From contig JAJEIQ010000073.1 of the NCBI GenBank assembly GCA_022827905.1, forward strand, positions 1 through 64,000: DNA of 64,000 nucleotides, read 5' to 3'. Below, one piece after another: positions 10,674 to 19,519 of this stretch. Below the pieces are notes generated by a model. The model worked only from the letters and a program-made list of their open reading frames with translations. It was not told the origin of the DNA and did not search any database. The number at the start of each line of letters is the position of its first letter. Position 1 is the stretch's first letter. The translations under genes and the position numbers were made by a program. The stretch is from Pseudomonadales bacterium (GTDB lineage Bacteria; Pseudomonadota; Gammaproteobacteria; Pseudomonadales; Azotimanducaceae).

Positions 10674-10777
10674 TGCAATCCAGCCGGCGGCGGCGCCACT
10701 TGTTGCGGACTTGTACCAAAAACGGGGCCTCGGACACAACCGCACCTTGCGTTTTCCTGGAGCTTCCGGGGTTCTGT

Positions 10778-10938
10778 GCGAGGGCAAGATGCCCTCGCTC
10801 CGGGTGCTGCTTGGAGCTTAATCGAGGGCAAGACGCCCTCGCTCCGGGTGCTCTTTGGAGCGAGGGCGTCTTGCGAGCGATGGTGTGATTCCCCGGAGCG
10901 AGGGCATCTTGCCCTCGCAACGGCGCTCGAAGAGCGCC
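10778..10938. repeat. Cluster of four GAGGGC palindromic repeats (10778-10798, 10823-10841, degenerate 10860-10878, 10898-10918) plus second hairpin 10922-10938
   Basis: Direct reading of inverted repeats of the form CGAGGGC-NNNNN-GCCCTCG. Confidence 0.88.
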
Positions 10939-10966
10939 GTTCCCTACGCGCCAGCGCAGAAAATCC

Positions 10967-12376
10967 TCACTCCCGCCACGGTCGGCCTTGTGCGTAAGCA
11001 CCCAGGTGGCGGTTCAATTCACGGACTAGGTCTTCGTTGCCATCGGCCAAGGCCAACGCCTCGCGCTGGGTGGCCAGCGCCTTGTCGAACTGGCCAAGTT
11101 CCGCGTAGGCGGCGGCCAAGGTATCCAGGTAGGACGCGTTGTGCTCCAAGGCCACCGCCTGCTGGGCTTGGACCAGCGCCAACTCGCCGTTGCGCACCCC
11201 GGCGGCGCTGGAGGTGGCGCGCAGCCACGCATAGCCGTTCAGCGCCTCGGCGGTGCCGGCGGCGAGCACCCGTTCCAGCCAGTCCGAAGCCTCGCGCTCC
11301 CGGCCTTCAGCCAGCAGCAGGCGCACCAAGCGCAGGGTCGGGCGGCTAAAGCCCGCTTCCGCCCCGCGCCGATACCAGGCCATTGCCTCCTCGCTGTCCG
11401 CCGCCACGCCCAAGCCCGCCTCGTGGATGTGCCCCAAGCCGACAAAGCTGCCCGGCGCCGCCAAGGCGGCGGCCCGGGTAAACCACTGCCGCGCCGCATC
11501 GAAGTCCCGCTCAAGCCCGTTGCCGGTCAGGTAAGCGTGGGCCAGGTTGGCCATGCCGTTGCCGGAGCCCCGCTCCGCACCCTGCTTGAAGTAGGCTGCG
11601 GCTTCCGCCGCTGAGGCGCCTTCGAGTTCACCGCTGCGAACCATGTAACCCAAGGCGACGGGCGCCTCGGCGCTGCCAGCCTCCACCGCCCGTTCATACC
11701 AATGCTTGGCCTGTTCGGGCTCCGGCTGGTCGGTGAATGCCGTCCGGTAGCTGGCGGCAAGCTGCACCATCGCCGCCCCATGGCCCTGCTCGGCCGCCCG
11801 CTCCAGCCAGATGCGGGCCTCCTCGAGATCATGGGACGGGCCCGCCCCGGTGAGGTAGGCGTAACCCAAGTGGTATTGGCCTGCGGCATGCCCAGCAGCG
11901 GCCGCCCGCGCAAAGAAGCCGAAGGCCAGCGACTTGTCGCTGCGCACCCCATCGCCGTGAAAGTGCAGGCTGCCCCGCGCCACCAGCGCCGCCGGGTTCT
12001 CGGCATCAAACTCCAGCGCACGGGCGTAGTCCTGGGCGGCGGAGACGTGCAGGCCCTCGGCCTGAAAGCTGTAGCCGCGCAGGTAGTAGGCATGGGAGCG
12101 CTCGTGCGGGTGCAGCCGATGGGCCACCACCGCCGGGTCCAGCCAAGTGCGGGCAAAGGCAAACTGCCCCTGCTCAATCAACTCCACGGCCCGGCTGACG
12201 AAAGCGCGGGGATCGAGGGCGGCAGCGTGGGCTAGGGAGCTCATGCAGAAGGCTAGGATGACGACCGCGCAGTGCACCCAGGCGCGTCGGCTGCGTCGGC
12301 GAGCCCCTCGGAGCGAGGGCGTCCCGCCCTCGAACTGGCCGCCAGAACCCGCTTCCTTGCTCCACTGCCGCTTCAT
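10967..12376 (-). CDS. Sel1/TPR repeat protein (probably secreted)
   Basis: Repeated A..GH..A.Y.LGYAYL.G units; N-terminal ORF extension (GGQFEGGTPSLRG) is repeat DNA, so the true start is probably downstream, near the LAFCMSSLAHA signal peptide. Confidence 0.75.
   Translation of the reverse strand: MKRQWSKEAGSGGQFEGGTPSLRGARRRSRRAWVHCAVVILAFCMSSLAHAAALDPRAFVSRAVELIEQGQFAFARTWLDPAVVAHRLHPHERSHAYYLRGYSFQAEGLHVSAAQDYARALEFDAENPAALVARGSLHFHGDGVRSDKSLAFGFFARAAAAGHAAGQYHLGYAYLTGAGPSHDLEEARIWLERAAEQGHGAAMVQLAASYRTAFTDQPEPEQAKHWYERAVEAGSAEAPVALGYMVRSGELEGASAAEAAAYFKQGAERGSGNGMANLAHAYLTGNGLERDFDAARQWFTRAAALAAPGSFVGLGHIHEAGLGVAADSEEAMAWYRRGAEAGFSRPTLRLVRLLLAEGREREASDWLERVLAAGTAEALNGYAWLRATSSAAGVRNGELALVQAQQAVALEHNASYLDTLAAAYAELGQFDKALATQREALALADGNEDLVRELNRHLGAYAQGRPWRE
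12311..12332. repeat. GAGGGC palindromic repeat overlapping the annotated N-terminal ORF of the Sel1 protein
   Basis: GAGCGAGGGCGTCCCGCCCTCG. Confidence 0.85.
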
Positions 12377-12437
12377 ACCCCGATGGTAGCGGATTGCGGC
12401 ACCGTGCTAAACTTCCCCTCCATTCAGCAATCCCATT

Positions 12438-12795
12438 GGGGGCGATACGGTCTCGACGTCGGTATCAAAGCAAAAGGTGCATGCCGAGAGAGTAGCGGCT
12501 CTCGCTAAACAATCGCTGCAAACCTATAGTTGCCAACGACGACAACTACGCACTAGCGGCCTAAAACCCCGCTAACGCCGATGATCCCTCGCCTGCGGGG
12601 TGAAATCGGCGGCAAAAACAGCAGGATCGCGCTTCCGCCCACGCCTGGGGGCGGCAGCGTCAAAACTTTCCGGGCTCGCCAACAGCGCCCTGGCCGCCGG
12701 GCCGCTTGCGGTTAAAGCAATAGACGGACCCTAAGCATGTAGAGCCGATTGCGGCGAACCCACGGACGCGGGTTCGACTCCCGCCGCCTCCACCA
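12438..12795 (+). ncRNA. ssrA: tmRNA (ssrA), one-piece; tag peptide (A)ANDDNYALAA
   Basis: 5' GGGGGCGATACGGTCTCGACG pairs with 3' CGCCTCC-ACCA; T-arm GGGTTCGACTCCC; tag reading frame GCC AAC GAC GAC AAC TAC GCA CTA GCG GCC TAA at 12532-12564. Confidence 0.96.
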
Positions 12796-12808
12796 ACACC
12801 CCGAGAAC

Positions 12809-14698
12809 ATGTTCCGAGCACGACTTCTCACTCCGGCTCTCCTCCTATCGCTTGTCACTGCGTGCGCACCGCCAGCGACAGACAATCCGGACATACAGGT
12901 TCCTGATCTTCAGGGCGCCACGCCTTGGACCGATCTTGAGCTGGAGGACGGCATAGACGACTTTCACTTTGTCATTGTCAGTGATCGGACATGTTGCGCT
13001 CGACCCGGGGTCTTTGCCGGTGCGATGCCCAAGGTAAATCTGCTTTCACCTGCATTCGTTGTAAGCGTTGGCGATTTAATCGAGGGCTATACCGAGAACC
13101 AAGCTCAGCTAAACCGCGAGTGGGATGAGATAGAGTCGTTTGTCAGTGAGCTTGAGGCGCCATTCTTCTATACCGCAGGCAATCACGACATGAACAACGC
13201 GGTTATGGCTGAAGAGTGGCAACGACGATTCGGCCCTAGCTACTATCACTTCCTATACAAGGATGTGCTGTTCGTCGTCGTCAACAGCGAACTCTTTGGC
13301 ATGGTAAACCAGCCTGACACTCCCGTACCAGGCCCTTGGCAGCAAGCCGATCAAATGGCCTTTATCAAGTCTGTCCTTGCACAGCACCCAGATCCGCGCT
13401 GGACGATCGTGTTGCTGCATCAACCACTATGGAGTTACTCGTCGGTCAACGAAGATTGGCTTGAGGTTGAAGCGTTGCTCGGCGAACGTGACTACACAGT
13501 GTTTGCCGGTCACTTCCATCAGTACAGTCGAGTGACGCGCAATGATCGAAACTTCATCACGCTGGCAACGACAGGCGGAGGCAGCGGACTGCGCGGCACG
13601 GCCTTCGGAGAGTTCGATCACGTCGCCTGGGTGACGATGCGCGACGACGGGCCGCGTATTGCCAACGTCCTGCTCGACGGCATCTATGACGAAGATGTAT
13701 CCAACCCAGAGCTTTTGTCCGGTTTGACAGAAGTCGCGAACGCCATCGAAATGGAGGCGCTGACATCTACTGAACATCTCTTTAGCAATGCGAGCCAGAA
13801 GGTCACCATATCGAACCCTACCGAGTCGATCCTTACGGTCGTCCCGTCCATCGCGCGCCAGACCAACTTTAACATCGAAGGGCTAATGCCCCTGTCGGTA
13901 CCAGCCGGGGAGAGCGTGGAACTGTTTTTGCGTCTCTCCACCGATGAGCCCGTACCCTACCACTCACTCACAACCGCGTCCGTTGAATGGATCGTTACCG
14001 GCATCATTGGTGAAAGGCCTGCCCAATTTCCGGTGTTAAAGCCCATCCTGCCCCTTTCGAAGTATGCGATTGGCACGATAGACGGCGTGGAAGTCGATGG
14101 AGACCTGTCCGAGTGGGGTCCGCTCACTTACAACGCCGCTCGGCAAGGCGATGTCCTATCCCCAGAGCTTGAGCCAAATGACGTTTCCTTTCAGTTCGAT
14201 GTCAGGGAGGGGCCAGAGCACTTGTACATCGCCGTCAATGTCATCGACGATGATGTGAGCGCGCATGCGGACCTCATTCCCAGAGCCCAGGATTCAATTA
14301 CCTTCTCCATAGATCCGCGCGTCCCGCCTGAGAGGGACGCCAGCATGAGTGCTGGCCAAGCCCTATTCAGCGGTGACATCGATGCTCAAGTTTCAACCAT
14401 TGTTTCAACGGGCGCACATGCGAAGGACGAGCTCCTATCCTTCGTCGACGATACAAATGCGAACACGCAAATCTCATTTGCTTCAACCGACACGGGCTAC
14501 GCCGCTGAACTTGCGGTGCCGTTAAGCTATATCGCGTCAAAAGCGCCCAATGGCGACGACTGGCAAGAGGCGCGCATATCCGTAGGCGTTTACGATCTTG
14601 ACAGCGACGCCCATGCCGCCGACGTGTTGTACTGGCAACCCTTTCGCTATGGCGATGCGCCCTTGGCAGGCAGCCAGGTTTTCGTACGCCCTAACTGA
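12809..14698 (+). CDS. Lipoprotein metallophosphoesterase with C-terminal CBM9/DOMON-like domain
   Basis: Lipobox LLSLVTAC; FVVSVGDLIEGY, FYTAGNHDMNN, VFAGHFHQYS; C-terminal DGVEVDGDLSEW...LYIAVNVIDDD. Confidence 0.8.
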   Translation: MFRARLLTPALLLSLVTACAPPATDNPDIQVPDLQGATPWTDLELEDGIDDFHFVIVSDRTCCARPGVFAGAMPKVNLLSPAFVVSVGDLIEGYTENQAQLNREWDEIESFVSELEAPFFYTAGNHDMNNAVMAEEWQRRFGPSYYHFLYKDVLFVVVNSELFGMVNQPDTPVPGPWQQADQMAFIKSVLAQHPDPRWTIVLLHQPLWSYSSVNEDWLEVEALLGERDYTVFAGHFHQYSRVTRNDRNFITLATTGGGSGLRGTAFGEFDHVAWVTMRDDGPRIANVLLDGIYDEDVSNPELLSGLTEVANAIEMEALTSTEHLFSNASQKVTISNPTESILTVVPSIARQTNFNIEGLMPLSVPAGESVELFLRLSTDEPVPYHSLTTASVEWIVTGIIGERPAQFPVLKPILPLSKYAIGTIDGVEVDGDLSEWGPLTYNAARQGDVLSPELEPNDVSFQFDVREGPEHLYIAVNVIDDDVSAHADLIPRAQDSITFSIDPRVPPERDASMSAGQALFSGDIDAQVSTIVSTGAHAKDELLSFVDDTNANTQISFASTDTGYAAELAVPLSYIASKAPNGDDWQEARISVGVYDLDSDAHAADVLYWQPFRYGDAPLAGSQVFVRPN

Positions 14699-14734
14699 CT
14701 GCCTTAGCCCAGAGGATCTCTAGCGCACCTCTCC

Positions 14735-15637
14735 TCAGCTTGAGAGTTTGCGATCCAGAAATGCAGCCATGGTCTCGATGCTCTCCATGGCTTGCGGAAA
14801 GAAGTCCTCAAGCTGACAGAAGCCGTGCGGCATGTCCTGGTGGTAATCCGTCTCAAACGATTTACCGCACTCCGTTAAAACCGCCTCGAGCGCCTGGCAA
14901 TCCGCCATCAGGCCATCGGCCGTGCCGCAAGTGATCAGCACCTCCGGCAGATTCGCCGCGGCATGGATGGGGGAGACTCTTGGGTCCTTAATGAGATTGT
15001 CCTGATCAGGCCCCAAATAGGAACCCACCATTGCGCCAACAAAATCAAAGTCGGAATTGGGTACTTCTGGATCGGAACTCACCATGTTGGCGAAATCCAG
15101 GGCCGGATAAATGAGCAGCGCGGCTTTGATCGCATCTCTGTTTTCGGCTTGGCTTGCCACCGCGGCTGTTAAGTTTCCACCGGCACTGTCGCCACCCAGG
15201 GCAAGACGGGAAACATCCCCACCATATTCGCCAGCATTCTCTAGAACCCAATCAAGCGCAGTCTCGCAATCATCAAACGCAGCGGGAAAAGGCGCTTCTG
15301 GTGCCAACCGATAGTGCACGTTGAAGACAACAAACCCTCGCTCTGCAAAGCGGTAACCCAATTTTCGATGTGTTTTAGGGCTGCCCAAGACCCAACCGCC
15401 GCCGTGCAAATAGACCAGTATTGGAAACGGACCTTCGCCCTTGGGTCGATGAATGTCGACAGTCAGGTCCTGGCCATCAAAACTCTGTATCACAACATCA
15501 TCAATCGATTCGCCAATCTCCGGTAGGCTGCCATTGACGCCTTCAATAAAGCCATCCAGCACCGATCGCAATTCGAATACATCCTTAGGCGGGTTCTCAG
15601 CGAGAAACGCCATCAATGGATCTACTGCGTCTGTCAT
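14735..15637 (-). CDS. Alpha/beta hydrolase, HSL-like esterase
   Basis: YLHGGGWVLGSPKTH and GGDSAGGNLTAAVA motifs. Confidence 0.88.
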   Translation of the reverse strand: MTDAVDPLMAFLAENPPKDVFELRSVLDGFIEGVNGSLPEIGESIDDVVIQSFDGQDLTVDIHRPKGEGPFPILVYLHGGGWVLGSPKTHRKLGYRFAERGFVVFNVHYRLAPEAPFPAAFDDCETALDWVLENAGEYGGDVSRLALGGDSAGGNLTAAVASQAENRDAIKAALLIYPALDFANMVSSDPEVPNSDFDFVGAMVGSYLGPDQDNLIKDPRVSPIHAAANLPEVLITCGTADGLMADCQALEAVLTECGKSFETDYHQDMPHGFCQLEDFFPQAMESIETMAAFLDRKLSS

Positions 15638-16464
15638 GTTCCCTCCTCGTTTCTTCGAACGTCGATTCTTCCATGTTCTCGAAGAAAATTCGAGATCAGC
15701 TTGTTGAGTTCTTCCGGTTTCTCCTGCATTGGAAAGTGGCCCACACCGTCTATGATCGACAATTGTGCGCCTTCTACATGTGACATCACCATATCGGTCC
15801 AAGGGTTGCTGTCCCCTTCTCTTGGTGGGATTCGCCCGCCTTCAGGTGGCGAGTTGGTGGTTTGAATCATCAGCGTTGGCGTGGCCACGTTGCTCAGAAC
15901 CTCTTCCACATGCAGCGCATCAAAGGTGAACAGGTTGGTGATGACCGCTTTGCCCAGCGCTTCTGGAAATTGTGCAGCGCGCGCCACGATAAACTCCTTA
16001 ACCCCCGGAATGGCATCGGGCAGAAACATCTGACTAAACATGGCAGAGATCGCCTGGCTAAAGCCTGCTTGTTCTATACCGGCCAAGAGTGTGGTGAGTT
16101 TTTCCTCCAAGTTGTCTGGCGTTGCCTGCCGGCTCCCATCCACCAGAATCAGACCTGTGAGGGGAGTGGCTGATCCGGAGGCGACCTTGGCGCAAACACG
16201 ACAACCCATGCTATGCCCAATCAATACCGGTTTGTCCAACTGCAACTCGTGTACGAGCACCGCTACGTCCTTGGCAAAGCCTTCGACTGAAGCGTTGTCG
16301 ATATCCGCCTCTGATTTACCGTGCCCGTTCAAATCGACGGTGATGATGTCGTAGCTGTCCGAAAAGGCTTTGACCTGCAGGTCCCAATCCGTGCGATCGC
16401 AGGCTAAGCCGTGCACAAACACGATCGGGGGACCCGAGGCTAATCCGGTTCTTTCGTAGTGCAT
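15634..16464 (-). CDS. Alpha/beta fold hydrolase
   Basis: FVHGLACDRTDWD, LIGHSMGCRV, DGVGHFPMQEKPEELN; overlaps the downstream esterase start. Confidence 0.85.
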   Translation of the reverse strand: MHYERTGLASGPPIVFVHGLACDRTDWDLQVKAFSDSYDIITVDLNGHGKSEADIDNASVEGFAKDVAVLVHELQLDKPVLIGHSMGCRVCAKVASGSATPLTGLILVDGSRQATPDNLEEKLTTLLAGIEQAGFSQAISAMFSQMFLPDAIPGVKEFIVARAAQFPEALGKAVITNLFTFDALHVEEVLSNVATPTLMIQTTNSPPEGGRIPPREGDSNPWTDMVMSHVEGAQLSIIDGVGHFPMQEKPEELNKLISNFLREHGRIDVRRNEEGT

Positions 16465-16518
16465 CTTCCTGCCTCCCAGATGAGTTGTAACAGATCTAAC
16501 TCACAGCGGAGTATGGAA

Positions 16519-16540
16519 ATTTGACGAAACATGTTCAAAT
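16519..16540. promoter_or_regulatory. Putative AbiEi operator: ATTTGA-N10-TCAAAT inverted repeat
   Basis: ATTTGACGAAACATGTTCAAAT about 28 bp upstream of the AbiEi ATG. Confidence 0.4.
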
Positions 16541-16567
16541 CTCCGCGTTAAAGGCCGATAATGAGAC

Positions 16568-17392
16568 ATGATTCGTCATCGGCGCAGCTTAACTGACTAC
16601 ATGAACCGGCTTCTTTCGGAAGGCCGGGCAGTGTTCACTGCCGAAGAGGCAGAGCGGACGCTTGGCGTCCGGCACCGGGCGTTCCTTGATGCTGCGGAGC
16701 GGCTGCAGCGGCGGGGGATGCTGCTGCAGCTGCGCCGGGGATTCTATGTCATTGTTCCGCCGCAGTTCGCCACTTGGGGCGCACCGCCGCCAGCATGGTA
16801 CATCAATGCGCTGATGGCCCGAGAGGATGAACCCTACTACGTCGGGCTGCTCAAGGCGGCGGAGCTGCATGGCGCGACACATCAGGCCGTTATGGAATTC
16901 CAGGTTGTCTGCGGGAAACGGCTCCCTGAAATCCGAGCCGGGCGCAATCGGGTCGTTTTCTATTTTCGCCGGGACATGGCTTCGCTGGCGGCAGGCGTTG
17001 AGGGCCACAAGACCGACACCGGGACTATGGAGATTTCATCGGCCGAACTAACCGCCTTGGATCTGTTGCGCTATCCCCAAGCAACAGGCGGCATCGATAG
17101 CATCGCCACGGTGCTCCCGGATCTCGGCGGGACCATCAAACCGGAGCGGCTCGCTTTGCTGTCGAGAGCTTTCGAGCGGCCGGTGGTTCAGCGGCTTGGG
17201 CATCTGCTCGAGCATGTTGGCCGGGATGATCTGGCCGGACCTATGCAGGAACGATTGCGCTCGCAGGGCGCGTTGCGTTGGACCGAGCTTGATCCGCAGG
17301 CGGCACGTCACCCCGACTTCACTCCGAATCCACAGGTGCGTGACGCCAAGTGGAAGGTCGTAGTGAGGCGAGTGCCGGAGCCGGACCTGTGA
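16568..17392 (+). CDS. Type IV TA system AbiEi family antitoxin
   Basis: N-terminal wHTH (FTAEEAERTLGVRHRAFLDAAERLQRRGMLLQLRRGFYVIVPP) and AbiEi C-terminal region (YVGLLKAAELHGATHQ, SSAELTALDLLRYP). Confidence 0.85.
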   Translation: MIRHRRSLTDYMNRLLSEGRAVFTAEEAERTLGVRHRAFLDAAERLQRRGMLLQLRRGFYVIVPPQFATWGAPPPAWYINALMAREDEPYYVGLLKAAELHGATHQAVMEFQVVCGKRLPEIRAGRNRVVFYFRRDMASLAAGVEGHKTDTGTMEISSAELTALDLLRYPQATGGIDSIATVLPDLGGTIKPERLALLSRAFERPVVQRLGHLLEHVGRDDLAGPMQERLRSQGALRWTELDPQAARHPDFTPNPQVRDAKWKVVVRRVPEPDL

Positions 17393-17420
17393 TTTCGGCG
17401 CAGAACATACCGCTGTCTTC
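17389..17420 (+). pseudogene. Truncated AbiEii toxin start (VISAQNI...)
   Basis: GTGA overlap with the AbiEi stop, then V-I-S-A-Q-N-I resembling AbiEii N-termini; no nucleotidyltransferase sequence follows. Confidence 0.45.
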
Positions 17421-17460
17421 GCGAGGCGGGCGCAGTTCAGTGGCGGTGCATGGGCTGCCA

Positions 17461-17487
17461 GAAAGAGAAACGCCCCTTTCGGGGCGT
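17461..17487 (-). terminator. Rho-independent terminator oriented on the minus strand
   Basis: ACGCCCC-TTTC-GGGGCGT hairpin followed on the minus strand by TTTCTCTTTC. Confidence 0.5.
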
Positions 17488-17617
17488 CGGGCCAGCGCCG
17501 TAGCTGCTGGCGGGGTATGTGCAATCATGCGTTAGCCGTGGGCGAGATGTCAACAGCGGTGTGGGCTGTGTTGCGAGCGGGTGCGAGTATCAACGTGACG
17601 AGAAGGACAAAGATAAG

Positions 17618-18259
17618 GTGGCGGAGCAAGACGGACCGACAGCTAGCCGTCGCGTCATGGTGTATGTGGATGGGTTCAACCTCTACTACGGCTTGAAATC
17701 AAAGGGTTGGCGGAGATTCTACTGGTTAAATCCTGTATCGCTTTCGGAGCGATTGCTGCGGACCGACCAGCATCTGGTGGGTGTTCGGTACTTTACGGCA
17801 CGCATTTCGGGGCGACAAAAGGAGAAGAGGCGGCGACAAGCAAGATTCCTGGAGGCGATTGCCACGCTACCCGCGCTGACCATCCACTACGGGCACTTCC
17901 TGCAGAAAACGAGGACCTGCGCAATTTGCGGAAGCAAGTGGGTTGTCTATGAGGAGAAGATGTCCGACGTCAATCTGGCCGTCAGTCTGCTCGGCGACGC
18001 ACAAGACGACCGATTCGACACGGCGCTGGTCGTTTCAGCCGACGGTGATCTAGCCGGGCCAGTGGTGGAGGTGCTAGAGCGATATCCAAACAAACGCGTT
18101 GTTGTGGTTTTCCCGCCGAACAGGCGGTCGGAAAAGCTGCGCAGCATCGCGAGTGCCGCGTTCACCGTGGGGCGCAAGTACCTGAAAGACAGTCAGCTAC
18201 CGGAGAAGATCATCCGGTCGGATGGTTCCCTGTTGGCGCGGCCTGATCATTGGCGATGA
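17618..18259 (+). CDS. NYN domain (PIN-like) protein with CxxC motif
   Basis: VYVDGFNLYYGLK, KMSDVNLAVSLLGDAQDDRFDTALVVSADGDLAG, CAICGSKW; start codon uncertain. Confidence 0.85.
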   Translation: MAEQDGPTASRRVMVYVDGFNLYYGLKSKGWRRFYWLNPVSLSERLLRTDQHLVGVRYFTARISGRQKEKRRRQARFLEAIATLPALTIHYGHFLQKTRTCAICGSKWVVYEEKMSDVNLAVSLLGDAQDDRFDTALVVSADGDLAGPVVEVLERYPNKRVVVVFPPNRRSEKLRSIASAAFTVGRKYLKDSQLPEKIIRSDGSLLARPDHWR

Positions 18260-18262
18260 ACG

Positions 18263-18395
18263 GTCCCTTTCCTGCTCGCCGGCAAGAGTCATTCTGGCCC
18301 CCTCCAGCACCGCCACGGCTTGATTGCGCGACACCAAAGGATAGTCCTGACAACCCACCAAGCTGGCTGGCCCGAAATCAATCACCGCGCTAGGG
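18263..18395 (-). pseudogene. Degenerate partial copy of DUF433 antitoxin gene plus flank
   Basis: 18263-18348 aligns with 19512-19597 (DUF433 3' end); 18349-18390 aligns with 19847-19890. Confidence 0.65.
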
Positions 18396-18419
18396 TAGAA
18401 GGCTGATCGATCTTCTACC
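18394..18419. promoter_or_regulatory. Putative vapB operator palindrome GGTAGAAG-N10-CTTCTACC
   Basis: Perfect 8-bp arms ending 12 bp upstream of the vapB ATG. Confidence 0.45.
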
Positions 18420-18430
18420 TTCGGAACGAT

Positions 18431-18688
18431 ATGGGACTCAACATCAAAAACGACGAAACCTACCGGCTCGCCAGTGAGCTTGCGCACCTAACCGGCGACA
18501 CCATGACTGGGGCAATCACGATCGCGCTGCGCGAACGCCTCGAACGGGAGCGCCGGGCCCGCGGCGTGGAGAAACGCCTTCGGGACATGCGCGGCATAGC
18601 CGAACGCTGTGCTCGTCTGCTCGGACCCGGCCCGTCCGCCATTGAGCATGGCGAGGTTCTTTACGACGACCGGGGATTGCCGTCTTGA
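18431..18688 (+). CDS. VapB-type (PSK/Rv0623-like) antitoxin
   Basis: MGLNIKNDETYRLASELAHLTGDTMTGAITIALRERLERE. Confidence 0.8.
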   Translation: MGLNIKNDETYRLASELAHLTGDTMTGAITIALRERLERERRARGVEKRLRDMRGIAERCARLLGPGPSAIEHGEVLYDDRGLPS

Positions 18689-18753
18689 TCATTGATAGTG
18701 ACGACTTCGTCCGAACTGACATCCCGTCAGCTCGCGGGCGTAAAGACACTTAG
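18685..18753 (+). pseudogene. VapC toxin stump (LIIDS..., 22 codons then stop)
   Basis: TTGA overlap with the vapB stop; LIIDS resembles a VapC N-terminus, then diverges and stops. Confidence 0.55.
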
Positions 18754-18840
18754 GTCGGATGTCGCACGAGGGTAGTGGGTTGCATTGACCCTTCTTTACT
18801 GTCAGCCTCAAAGCTGAATTTCTGACAACCCGGCTCACTG

Positions 18841-19437
18841 ATGGAAAGCCTGCCGAAACGGATCATGCGGCATGCCCGCTCGCTGGCGGAAGCCACGCCG
18901 ATCTGCGCTGGGGCGTTGCTTCATCTCGGCAATCGCGCGGCCGTGGATCAAGCCCTGTCACGCCTTGCGCGGTCCGGGGACCTGCTGCGTGTCTGCCAAG
19001 GCGTTTACATGCGGCCCGTCGAGACCCGGTTCGGCCCTTGTGCGCCCAGCGTGAGCAAAGCCGTCCGTGCGCTTGCGGACCTGTGGGGCGAGACCATCGT
19101 TCCCTGCGGTGGCGCCTCCGCGCATGTGCTCGGCCTGACGACGCAAGTGCCGGTGCGGTCTGTGTATCTGACCTCGGGGCCATCGCGCCGGTTGCAATTC
19201 GGCAGTCTAGCGGTTGAGCTTCGCCATGCACCGCGCTGGCAGCTTGCGGCCCCAGACCGTCGCGCCGGCGAAGTTATTCGGGCGATGGCTTGGCTCGGGC
19301 CGGAGGAAATGCTGAAAGGGCTTGAGACCGTTTTGCCCGGCCTGTCGCCTCAAGAGGTGGGCGAGTTGGCCGACGCCCGAGCGACCATGCCGCACTGGAT
19401 GGCCGAGCCGCTGAGCAAAGTTGTCGCGAACGGATGA
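18841..19437 (+). CDS. AbiEi-type antitoxin (DUF6088 family)
   Basis: Initial wHTH-like region (VDQALSRLARSGDLLRVCQGVYMRP), WGETIVPCGGASAHVLGLTTQVPV, LSPQEVGELADARATMPHWMAEPLSKV. Confidence 0.8.
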   Translation: MESLPKRIMRHARSLAEATPICAGALLHLGNRAAVDQALSRLARSGDLLRVCQGVYMRPVETRFGPCAPSVSKAVRALADLWGETIVPCGGASAHVLGLTTQVPVRSVYLTSGPSRRLQFGSLAVELRHAPRWQLAAPDRRAGEVIRAMAWLGPEEMLKGLETVLPGLSPQEVGELADARATMPHWMAEPLSKVVANG

Positions 19438-19438
19438 A

Positions 19439-19519
19439 GTGGCGTTCCAATCGTTGTCGGCGGCGGACCGCCGGGCGGCGTTCTCGGCACCGACTCGTCA
19501 AGCAGCAGCCTCATCCTGA
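19439..19519 (+). pseudogene. Truncated AbiEii nucleotidyltransferase toxin start (VAFQSLSAADRRAAF...)
   Basis: Immediately downstream of the DUF6088 stop; resembles AbiEii N-termini of the form VA.LP..DR..LF, then runs into the DUF433 gene end. Confidence 0.5.
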
